Positions 15,975-22,953 of a stretch of 64,000 bases of DNA are shown here, one piece after another. The position numbers and the translations under genes were made by a program. The notes under the pieces were generated by a model. The model was not told where the DNA came from, made no database searches, and saw nothing but the letters and a program-made list of their open reading frames with translations. The stretch is taken from the NCBI GenBank assembly GCA_910586655.1, contig CAJUIR010000002.1:124001-188000 (forward strand), read 5' to 3'. Numbering within the stretch: position 1 is the stretch's first letter; the number at the start of each line of letters is the position of its first letter. The DNA is from an uncultured Christensenellaceae bacterium (GTDB taxonomy: Bacteria > Bacillota > Clostridia > Christensenellales > Borkfalkiaceae).

Positions 15975-17138
15975 TTACGATTCGTCATACTCTATTGTAA
16001 TGTTTGCTAAGCCTTCGTCCCAAGATTCATCTTTTTGCAATGTATCCCATTGCGATTGCGTGCCGCGGAATAAGACCAATAAAGAAGCCTGACTGTTGCT
16101 GAATGCATATCTGTTTATTTTAGCAAGATTTTGTGAAACGATTATAAACGTTAAAGAGGTGCAGTTGCTGAACGCATCCGATTCAATTTCCGTAACGCCG
16201 CATATTTCAACCGTTTGTAAAAATTTACAATACGAAAATGCCGTACCGATTGAAGTTACGTTGTCCGAAAGCCGCATTTCCGTTATCTTACTTTCATAAA
16301 AAGCATAATCTTCTAACTTTTCAACCGTAACGGGAATGTTAACATTTTCCGACTGACAACGGTCGAACGCATATCTGCCGATTTTGATTACGCCGTAAGG
16401 GATTACGCTTCGCGCACAACTCATGACCAATTTGTTTGTATTTTTTTCAATCAAACACAGATTTTCGGTTCGATATGCGGTGTTCTGTTCGGAGACTGTA
16501 AATTCCGTTAAGTTGATACATGTTTGCAGTCCCCATCGAACGCATTCAACCGATTGCGAGTCTGTAAGCGAAGTTAATCCGCTTCCGATCTTTAACGACG
16601 TTAAACCGGTGCATCCTTCGAATAAAAAGTTGCCTGCCGCCGTAATACTGTCCGGTAATTCGACGGCGGTTAAATTGACGCAGTTTTCAAAAACACTGTG
16701 TCCCAAAACGGTTACGCTGTTTGCAATCGTGATTCCCGTTAATTGCGGACAATCTTTAAAAGCGCTGTTTCCGATCGACGTTACGGGAATCCCGCGGAAA
16801 GTTTCCGGAACCGTAACGTTGCCCGTAGCCGTACCGATCGAATGCACCATATAAGTTTCTTCTCTGCCGCTTTCTTGTGTAATCATAAATTTTAAGCCGC
16901 TGACGGGGTCGATATCGTCATCTACTGTATCGCCCGAATGATCTCCGTCGGAACCGCCATTGGAATCGTCGCCGTTTCCGCCGACGTCTTCAGAACCATC
17001 TCCCGGAATTCCCCCGCTCGGATCGTCTTTTTTCGGCGCATAAATAATACCGATGATAATGATTGCGGTCAAGCAGAATACCAGTATGATGATCAACATG
17101 GAAAGAAGTACACGTTTTTTGCCGTTTTCCCGATTCAT
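15975..17138 (-). CDS. BspA-like leucine-rich-repeat (LRR_5) membrane-anchored surface protein
   Basis: The 387-residue protein starts MNRENGKKRVLLSML, has one transmembrane segment (about residues 12-34), then a low-complexity linker rich in Gly, Asp and Ser (about 38-78), then a BspA/LRR_5 domain of about 300 residues. Repeat units follow the pattern I-G-x-x-A-F-x-x-C-x-x-L-x-x-x-x-x-P-x-x-V, for example IGNSAFKDCPQLTGITI. It ends with FRGTQSQWDTL, a conserved end of such proteins. LRR_5 proteins are cell-surface adhesins in gut bacteria; the ligand is unknown. The start at 17138 is set by an AAGGA site 7 bases upstream. It is paralogous to the lipoprotein at 18094-19563. Confidence 0.85.
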   Translation of the reverse strand: MNRENGKKRVLLSMLIIILVFCLTAIIIIGIIYAPKKDDPSGGIPGDGSEDVGGNGDDSNGGSDGDHSGDTVDDDIDPVSGLKFMITQESGREETYMVHSIGTATGNVTVPETFRGIPVTSIGNSAFKDCPQLTGITIANSVTVLGHSVFENCVNLTAVELPDSITAAGNFLFEGCTGLTSLKIGSGLTSLTDSQSVECVRWGLQTCINLTEFTVSEQNTAYRTENLCLIEKNTNKLVMSCARSVIPYGVIKIGRYAFDRCQSENVNIPVTVEKLEDYAFYESKITEMRLSDNVTSIGTAFSYCKFLQTVEICGVTEIESDAFSNCTSLTFIIVSQNLAKINRYAFSNSQASLLVLFRGTQSQWDTLQKDESWDEGLANITIEYDES

Positions 17139-17166
17139 TGTATTGTCCTTAAATTTTGATATTATC

Positions 17167-17195
17167 ATAATAGCATAAAAATTAAAAAAGTTCAA
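17167..17195 (-). promoter_or_regulatory. Promoter of the LRR surface-protein gene
   Basis: On the minus strand: TTGAAC (17190-17195), 17-bp spacer, TATTAT (17167-17172). Confidence 0.7.
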
Positions 17196-17302
17196 TCTGT
17201 TTTCACAAATTTAAGAAGGAGCGATTTTCACGGCACAAATGAAGGGCGGCGCAGCATAACATGCAATAGGAACTGATACGGTTCTTTACACGGAGGTAAC
17301 AA

Positions 17303-17956
17303 ATGTCATTTTTTTCCAATTTTTCATCGGATCACTGCCCCGGCACGATTTCGGGCAATCCGTTGAACGGTCTTTGCGAAAAGGTGTGTATTCAGGCGGA
17401 AAAAATCTTCGACGCGGGCATCATTCAGACGCGCCTTGAAAACTATTCCGTCGGGATCGAAAATCCCGTGCCTGCCAATCCTACATATCCGCTTACCTTT
17501 ATCAGCGCGCGCTCTACTTCTTCCGTCGGAACGGTTTCCAACGTAAACGTAGAACGCCAGGCAGACGGCTGCAACGCGCGTGTTCAGGTAACGGTTTCGA
17601 TCCCCATCGAAATCGTCTACGTCGATGCAAACGGCGTAGAGGGCAAGGCGACGAGCAATATCGTCATGAACGAAGACGTACTTATGTTCGTACCGCCCGC
17701 ATCCATCATGCCTTTCTCGATCACTTCCATTGCTTCGAGCGTATCGCCCGAAGGAACCTTCAACGCAGAAACGGGAATGTTCGTTCTCAGTGCATGCGTG
17801 ACGGTCATTTTGAAAGTGTCGATGCAAGTCGAACTCCTCGTGCCGAGTTACGGCTATTGCGCGATCCCGCCTGCACAGGAATATTCGCAGGAAGTCTGCT
17901 CGGGCTTCTTCGAACTCCCGCTTTACCCGCAAGGCAAAGCATGCAGCAAAAAGTAA
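17303..17956 (+). CDS. Conserved Cys-containing protein, possible spore/surface-layer component
   Basis: The 217-residue protein has no signal peptide or membrane segment. It has cysteines near the N-terminus (DHCPGT, GLCEKVCIQ), one central Cys, and several near the C-terminus (CAIPP, EVCSGFF, KACSKK), around a beta-rich middle. The block LCEKVCIQAEKIFDAGI resembles a motif seen in uncharacterised Clostridia proteins linked to spore coats; that link is recalled rather than proven here. A perfect GGAGG ribosome-binding site precedes the ATG. No clear sigma-A promoter lies upstream, whereas CACA, 16 bp and CATA (17234-17257) could be a mother-cell sigma promoter, a weak call. A structural role is plausible because no catalytic motif exists. 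Confidence 0.6.
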   Translation: MSFFSNFSSDHCPGTISGNPLNGLCEKVCIQAEKIFDAGIIQTRLENYSVGIENPVPANPTYPLTFISARSTSSVGTVSNVNVERQADGCNARVQVTVSIPIEIVYVDANGVEGKATSNIVMNEDVLMFVPPASIMPFSITSIASSVSPEGTFNAETGMFVLSACVTVILKVSMQVELLVPSYGYCAIPPAQEYSQEVCSGFFELPLYPQGKACSKK

Positions 17957-17979
17957 CTTTTCAGCAAATACGGAATCGG

Positions 17980-18010
17980 AAAAGCCGGCGGATCACGTCG
18001 GCTTTTTATT
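17980..18010 (+). terminator. Intrinsic terminator after the Cys-containing protein gene
   Basis: AAAGCCGGCG / CGTCGGCTTT stem (one G-T pair) and a T run. Confidence 0.75.
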
Positions 18011-18022
18011 TCATAAAAAGAC

Positions 18023-18050
18023 TTGACAAACAGTTATTATAGAATATAAT
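18023..18050 (+). promoter_or_regulatory. Consensus promoter of the LRR lipoprotein gene
   Basis: TTGACA (18023-18028), 16-bp spacer, TATAAT (18045-18050); both boxes are perfect. Confidence 0.85.
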
Positions 18051-18093
18051 AATAGTGTATAAATAGTTACAGTAACGCTTCAAGGAGGATAAA

Positions 18094-19563
18094 ATGAAAA
18101 GAAAAATCTTAACGGTTTTGTTTTCTGTTTTGGCAGCGGTATGTTTGTTGTTTGCGTTCGTTGCGTGCGATGGAATCGCATACAGCGATCATAACGGAAA
18201 CAATACGGGAAACAATGAAGCGAACGGCAATCCTTCCGGCGGAGAGAATACGGGAATCGGTGACGAAGATAAAGACGACGAAGGAAGCGAAGAAAATAAC
18301 GGCGAAGACGAAGACAATAAAGATCAAAACGACCCCGATGGAAACGGCGACGACGTCGGCGAACCTCCGCACGTGCATGAATATAGCGTTCAGGAAGTGG
18401 TGGCGGCAACGTGTCAGGGAAGAGGATACACGTTGTATGCCTGCGCCTGCGGAGACGATTACCGCGCGGACTTTGTGGTAAAGAAAAGCCATGAATACAG
18501 CGCATGGGAAATCATACAAGCGGCGACGGAAAATCAAACCGGACTGAAAAGACGCGCATGTAAGAATTGCGGCGCGGAAGACGAGAGAACGGTATATTAC
18601 GCGCCGGGCGATGGAAACGGGAACGTCCCGCCGCACGTACATAGTTATACGGCAAAGACGTTCGCGCCGACATGCACTTCGGACGGCTATACGGAATACG
18701 TCTGCGAATGCGGAGACAATTATACGGCGGACTACGTGAACCCGAAAGGTCACAGTTACGGACAATGGCAGGTTGTGGTCGTAGCGAATTGCGTACAGGA
18801 AGGCAGCGAAAAACGCGTATGCGCGGATTGCGGAGCGGAAGAAACCAAAACGGTTCCGTTAAAAGTGCATAATTATGCGGAGAAGATTGTGGCGCCGACG
18901 TGTATCGCACAGGGATATACCGAATACACCTGCGGTTTTTGCGGCGATCATTACAAAACCGACTACGTCAATGCCAACGGACATTCTTACGGCGATTGGA
19001 AAATAACGTTAGCGCCGACTTGTACGAAAACGGGCATGAAAACGCGTTTTTGTGCATGCGGATCATCGGAAGGGGTTGCTCTCCCCGTAAGCGCAAATCA
19101 TAATTTCGATGGAGACTCTTGCAAGGACTGCGGATACGTTAAACCTTTGGAAGCGTCGAACGGTTTGGAATTCGAATTAAACGAAGACGGCGTATCGTAT
19201 AGCGTGAAAAGTTGCGGTACGGCTACCGGTAATATCGTGATTCCCGCAACTTACAACGGAAAGCCTGTTACGAAGATTGGAACATCTGCATTCGCCAACC
19301 GTGACAATATCACAAGCGTGATAGTTCCGAGCAGCGTAACGTATATCGGTACGCGGGCGTTCATGAATTGTGCGAATCTCAAATCGATTACGCTTCCTTC
19401 GTCGCTTAAAACATTGGATACCGGTGCGCTTTGGTTTAACCCTAATCTTACCGAAGTGATTTTCAAGGGTACGGTATCGCAGTGGAAGGCTGTGAATAAA
19501 GGCAGTTCGACGAACGGATGGAATTACGATAGTCCGAATGCGGTCATCAAGTTCGTTCCTTAA
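18094..19563 (+). CDS. Lipoprotein with His/Cys-rich repeats and a BspA-like LRR domain
   Basis: The 489-residue protein has a lipoprotein signal peptide with the lipobox FVAC (Cys at about residue 28), then an acidic Asn/Asp/Glu linker (about 32-92). Three modules of 70-80 residues follow (about 93-350), each with H-x-Y, P-T-C-x-x-x-G-Y-T-x-Y-x-C-x-x-C-G-D, a G-H-x-Y-G-x-W turn and R-x-C-x-x-C-G-x-E. The Cys pairs look able to bind metal or form disulfides. The C-terminal 135 residues are an LRR_5 domain (GTATGNIVIPATYNGKPVTK, then IGTSAFANRDNITSV), ending FKGTVSQWKAV. It is expressed from a perfect promoter with a CAAGGAGG ribosome-binding site. It is likely a surface adhesin anchored to the membrane lipid. 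Confidence 0.85.
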   Translation: MKRKILTVLFSVLAAVCLLFAFVACDGIAYSDHNGNNTGNNEANGNPSGGENTGIGDEDKDDEGSEENNGEDEDNKDQNDPDGNGDDVGEPPHVHEYSVQEVVAATCQGRGYTLYACACGDDYRADFVVKKSHEYSAWEIIQAATENQTGLKRRACKNCGAEDERTVYYAPGDGNGNVPPHVHSYTAKTFAPTCTSDGYTEYVCECGDNYTADYVNPKGHSYGQWQVVVVANCVQEGSEKRVCADCGAEETKTVPLKVHNYAEKIVAPTCIAQGYTEYTCGFCGDHYKTDYVNANGHSYGDWKITLAPTCTKTGMKTRFCACGSSEGVALPVSANHNFDGDSCKDCGYVKPLEASNGLEFELNEDGVSYSVKSCGTATGNIVIPATYNGKPVTKIGTSAFANRDNITSVIVPSSVTYIGTRAFMNCANLKSITLPSSLKTLDTGALWFNPNLTEVIFKGTVSQWKAVNKGSSTNGWNYDSPNAVIKFVP

Positions 19564-19577
19564 AACAGAATCATAGA

Positions 19578-19608
19578 ATACGCCGTCTGTAACAGACGGC
19601 GTATTTTT
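19578..19608 (+). terminator. Intrinsic terminator after the LRR lipoprotein gene
   Basis: ATACGCCGTCTG / CAGACGGCGTAT perfect 12-bp stem with a 3-base loop and T run. Confidence 0.9.
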
Positions 19609-19650
19609 ATACCGACTTTTTTCAAATTTGATAAGGATAAAAAAATCCTG

Positions 19651-19679
19651 TTGCATTTTGGGAAAATGCGTGATATAAT
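19651..19679 (+). promoter_or_regulatory. Promoter of the M18 aminopeptidase gene
   Basis: TTGCAT (19651-19656), 17-bp spacer, TATAAT (19674-19679). Confidence 0.8.
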
Positions 19680-19713
19680 AACCCGTGAACGACTATCAAT
19701 TTCGGAGGACATT

Positions 19714-21111
19714 ATGTCGGAAAAAAGCAAAGCAAAAAAATTACAGGAAGAACTTTCTTACCAAAAAAAGAATTACTTCGAAGTAGCGGACGAAGCGGAA
19801 CGCAAAGAAATTTACGCCTATGCGGAAGGGTATAAATCCTATCTCGACGCGGCGAAGACCGAGCGGGAGGCTTGCGCCGTTTCCGTGGAACTTGCAAAAA
19901 AAGCAGGCTTTACCGAATATCATTTCGGCGACCGTTTAAATGCGGGCGACAAGAAATATTTTATCAACCGCGGCAAGAGCGTGGTAGTGTTCCGCATCGG
20001 GAAAAAGAATATCGAAGAAGACGGACTTCGTCTGATTGCCTCGCATATCGACGCGCCCCGTATCGACGTGAAACAAAACCCCTTGTATGAAGATTCGGGT
20101 ATGTGCTTTTTAAAGACGCACTATTACGGCGGTATTAAAAAGTACCAATGGACGGCGATCCCGCTTGCTTTGCACGGAGCAGTCGTGCGGAAAAACGGCA
20201 AGAAAATCGAAATTTCCATCGGTGAACAGGAGAACGACCCCGTATTTTATATCAACGATCTGCTTCCCCATCTCGGCGCGGATCAGATGGGCGGAAAGGC
20301 TGCCAAGATCATTGAGGGCGAACAACTCAATGTTGTGGTGGGCGGACTTCCCTATGCCGACGAAGACGTAAGCGACAAAATCAAACTCGGAGTTCTTTCC
20401 TATTTGCACGAACATTACGGCATGTGCGAAGAAGATTTCCTTTCGGCTGAAATTTCGGCTGTCCCTGCCGACAAGGCGCGCGACGTCGGCTTTGACCGTG
20501 CGCTCATCGGCGCTTACGGACACGACGACCGCGTTTGCGCATACCCCGCGCTGACCGCGGTATTGAATCAGGAGAGCGATCATACCGTGCTTGCCATGCT
20601 TGTCGATAAAGAAGAAATCGGCAGCGAGGGTACGACGGGCATGCAGTGTAAAGTTTATGAAGATCTCATGGAAGAAATTTCCATTGCGCTCGGCGCGAAT
20701 TTCCGTCTGGTCAGATCCAGATCCAAGTGCCTTTCTTCGGACGTCACGGCGGCGTACGATCCCAACTTTGCAGGCGTGTACGAGAAAATGAATTCTGCGA
20801 TTCTTTCGTGCGGAACTTGCATGTGCAAATTTACGGGCGCGCGCGGCAAGAGCGGCGCAAGCGATGCTTCGGCGGAATTTGTGGGCGAAGTACGGCAGAT
20901 GTTCGCGGAGGGCGGCGTGGTATGGCAGACCTCCGAACTCGGCAAAGTGGATGCGGGCGGCGGCGGAACGGTTGCAAAATTCCTTGCGAATCTGAATATC
21001 GATACAGTCGATTTAGGCGTGCCCGTCATCTCGATGCACGCGCCTTGGGAAGTGATTTCCAAAGCCGATTTGTATTCCAACTATAAAGCATTTTTGGCGT
21101 TTATGAAGTAA
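19714..21111 (+). CDS. M18-family metalloaminopeptidase
   Basis: This 465-residue cytoplasmic enzyme belongs to peptidase family M18, tetrahedral dodecamers that remove N-terminal, often acidic, residues from peptides using two metal ions. Metal-ligand blocks are visible: LIASHIDAPRIDVK (His and the following Asp), DKEEIGSEGTTGMQ with the catalytic Glu pair, and the closing VISMHAPWEVISKADLY. The ATG at 19714 has a CGGAGGA ribosome-binding site. It is a single-gene unit with its own promoter and a weak terminator. It probably recycles peptides made by the Clp proteases encoded in this window. Confidence 0.92.
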   Translation: MSEKSKAKKLQEELSYQKKNYFEVADEAERKEIYAYAEGYKSYLDAAKTEREACAVSVELAKKAGFTEYHFGDRLNAGDKKYFINRGKSVVVFRIGKKNIEEDGLRLIASHIDAPRIDVKQNPLYEDSGMCFLKTHYYGGIKKYQWTAIPLALHGAVVRKNGKKIEISIGEQENDPVFYINDLLPHLGADQMGGKAAKIIEGEQLNVVVGGLPYADEDVSDKIKLGVLSYLHEHYGMCEEDFLSAEISAVPADKARDVGFDRALIGAYGHDDRVCAYPALTAVLNQESDHTVLAMLVDKEEIGSEGTTGMQCKVYEDLMEEISIALGANFRLVRSRSKCLSSDVTAAYDPNFAGVYEKMNSAILSCGTCMCKFTGARGKSGASDASAEFVGEVRQMFAEGGVVWQTSELGKVDAGGGGTVAKFLANLNIDTVDLGVPVISMHAPWEVISKADLYSNYKAFLAFMK

Positions 21112-21152
21112 GTTCGGAAATTCCATCTCTGCAAAAAATAAGTTAATTTAAG

Positions 21153-21192
21153 CAAAGCGGTCTGACAGTTGAATGCGGACTGCTTTTGTTTA
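21153..21192 (+). terminator. Probable terminator after the aminopeptidase gene
   Basis: AAAGCGGTC / GACTGCTTT stem with one G-T pair and a long loop, then TTTTG. Confidence 0.5.
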
Positions 21193-21230
21193 TTCTGAAA
21201 ATCAAGGCGTAAACATGCTTCTTTGATATA

Positions 21231-21262
21231 AAAAAACGCCCGATGGTTAACCGTCGGGCGAT
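21231..21262 (-). terminator. Terminator of the membrane XRE regulator, copy of the hairpin at 22597-22619
   Basis: On the minus strand CGCCCGACGG-TTAA-CCATCGGGCG is followed by TTTTTT. The 24-base hairpin is 22/24 identical to one on the other side of the gene. Confidence 0.9.
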
Positions 21263-21264
21263 TA

Positions 21265-22488
21265 TCATGATTGTTTATCGGATAACTTTGTTTTTATCGT
21301 TTGGGCAATTTGTAGGGTTGCCATATATAGATTCAACACAACAAGCAGCCATTGCAGATAGAGAAGGGTAGATGCGCCCTCTAAAAAGTAATAGCACCCT
21401 ATTTGCATACACCACATAAACACGCAGAACGGAAGGGAATGGAGCATCATAGACAGTACGTTTTCCTTGCCTCGTTTTGCATAGTTTGCAGACAATATGA
21501 TCTGTAATACCGCAACAACAAACAATAATGCTGCAAAGGTCCAGTAGAGAATTAAACTGCCACCCTCAAAGTAGTAAAAATGACTTATAAAGAAAACCGC
21601 ACCGTTGAGAGATATGAAAATTCCGCCTGTTATTTGAACCGAGAAGAGAAAATTCGGCGTTTTATAAACTTTTCTCCGCACGACCGATTGTGAAATCAAA
21701 GCAATCGTAACGATGATGGAGAAAATAAGGACGGGAACAAGAAGAGTGATATCTTCATCGCCGTGAATGATTGGGTGAAATCTTGCATAAATTGCGCCGG
21801 TAAATATTCCTGCTGATGAGAGGGCGCAGACGCAAAAGCAAATGGAATCAACTAAGTGCACTGATTGTATCTTTTCACCGAGAGTAGATCTATGTATTAT
21901 CTGGACAAGCATTGCAACGGCAATTCCGACGCAGGTATAGGCAAGCGTAGACGCAATATTTATCCCGGTTATAATTGCAGGCAGGTAACAAAAGAATGTG
22001 ATGATAGCCGTAAATAAAAACGCTGTTGTAAGTTTTGCCAGATGCTGTTTGTCTGCGTCCGCCCAGTCGCATTTGGAGAGGAAGAGATATCTTCCAACCG
22101 ACCAAAGAATAAACCCTATCAGTAAAAATCCCGTCAAAATGCCAAACCCGATAAAGTTTGAGTGTTTGTTTATCACGCAGTAGCATATGAGGGCGACTAT
22201 GTAGCCCGCAATGCATGCGGCAATTGCGAATGAAACCATCATGGAAAGAAACGAACGCCTGTGGTAATCGATCAGATTATCATGCTGTACCGCGTCGTTT
22301 TTAAGGAGATAATCGCAACTCACGCCGAACATCTCGGCTATTTTAATAATCGTTTCGGTTTCTGGAAACGCCGTATTGGATTCCCATTTAGAAACCGCTT
22401 GGTGCGTTACGCCGAGTTTATCCGCAAAGTCTTCCTGCGTAATGCGCGCTTTTTTACGAAGTTCGTAGATTTTTTCACCTGTCGTCAT
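21265..22488 (-). CDS. Membrane-bound XRE-family regulator (HTH plus about 10 transmembrane segments)
   Basis: Residues 1 to about 65 form a canonical XRE DNA-binding domain (EKIYELRKKARITQEDFADK, then VTHQAVSKWES, then IAEMFGVSCDYLL). The remaining 340 residues are almost entirely hydrophobic, with around ten predicted membrane segments and no recognisable enzyme motif. Such fusions place a DNA-binding domain on a membrane sensor; the signal is unknown. An AAGGAG ribosome-binding site and its own promoter (TTGAAT-17-TAAAAT, 22517-22545, minus strand) are present. The gene is bracketed by two nearly identical terminator hairpins and sits directly downstream of the SRP RNA gene, which suggests insertion as a cassette. 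Confidence 0.85.
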   Translation of the reverse strand: MTTGEKIYELRKKARITQEDFADKLGVTHQAVSKWESNTAFPETETIIKIAEMFGVSCDYLLKNDAVQHDNLIDYHRRSFLSMMVSFAIAACIAGYIVALICYCVINKHSNFIGFGILTGFLLIGFILWSVGRYLFLSKCDWADADKQHLAKLTTAFLFTAIITFFCYLPAIITGINIASTLAYTCVGIAVAMLVQIIHRSTLGEKIQSVHLVDSICFCVCALSSAGIFTGAIYARFHPIIHGDEDITLLVPVLIFSIIVTIALISQSVVRRKVYKTPNFLFSVQITGGIFISLNGAVFFISHFYYFEGGSLILYWTFAALLFVVAVLQIILSANYAKRGKENVLSMMLHSLPFCVFMWCMQIGCYYFLEGASTLLYLQWLLVVLNLYMATLQIAQTIKTKLSDKQS

Positions 22489-22516
22489 AATCCGCTCCTT
22501 TTGTTTTTACGATATT

Positions 22517-22545
22517 ATTTTAACAGAATCAAGAAAAGAATTCAA
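22517..22545 (-). promoter_or_regulatory. Promoter of the membrane XRE regulator
   Basis: On the minus strand: TTGAAT (22540-22545), 17-bp spacer, TAAAAT (22517-22522). Confidence 0.7.
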
Positions 22546-22596
22546 TAGACGTACGGTTGCAATCGTGCAATCTGCTGTTGCAAATTATAAAATTTC

Positions 22597-22619
22597 GCCC
22601 GACGGCTAACCGTCGGGCG
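22597..22619 (-). terminator. Second hairpin downstream of the SRP RNA
   Basis: CGCCCGACGG / CCGTCGGGCG perfect 10-bp stem with a 4-base loop, followed on the minus strand by AAATTTT. It lies 10 bases beyond the T run that ends the SRP RNA and is nearly identical to the hairpin at 21237-21260. Confidence 0.65.
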
Positions 22620-22629
22620 TAACATATAC

Positions 22630-22904
22630 AAAAAAACTGTGAGGGCTTTTTTTGTTGCCGATCGCCGAAGCGGAAACACGGCAGGTAACTCCGACAAAGC
22701 AACCTCATGGCACACGCACCGATCTGTTTAGTGCTGCTGTATCCCTACCCTGACACGGTTCGCAGGGATGCGTTGCATGAGACCTTGTTATCAACATTCC
22801 TTACCGTGCGCAGCCTTCCACGATCGACACCGAGAAAAGCATTCGGTTCTGCTATAGCGGATTGCAGATACAGGGCACCGCTAACTCCCCACCTATCACA
22901 GCCT
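22630..22904 (-). ncRNA. ffs: Signal recognition particle RNA, large bacterial type (ffs/scr)
   Basis: Read on the minus strand. The 5' part contains GGTGGGGAGTTAGCGGTGCC, followed by CTGTATCTGCAATCCGCTATAGCAG, split here as separate blocks, which is the Alu-domain start of Gram-positive SRP RNA. The conserved tip of helix 8 (about 22731-22755) reads TCAGG, GTA, GGGA, TAC, AGCAGC: a GNRA-like tetraloop on a short stem with the asymmetric CAGG/AGCA Ffh-binding loop. The 5' end CTGTGA pairs with TCACAG at the 3' end, followed by seven T. Length is about 275 nt, normal for the class with an Alu domain. A promoter lies directly upstream. Its protein partner Ffh is encoded at 9.9 kb. Confidence 0.93.
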
Positions 22905-22909
22905 TATCA

Positions 22910-22937
22910 GTATACTCTAAATTCCGCAAAAAATCAA
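22910..22937 (-). promoter_or_regulatory. Promoter of the SRP RNA
   Basis: On the minus strand: TTGATT (22932-22937), 16-bp spacer, TATACT (22910-22915), placing transcription start at about 22903-22904, the predicted 5' end. Confidence 0.75.
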
Positions 22938-22953
22938 GCGTTTTATCGGCGAT

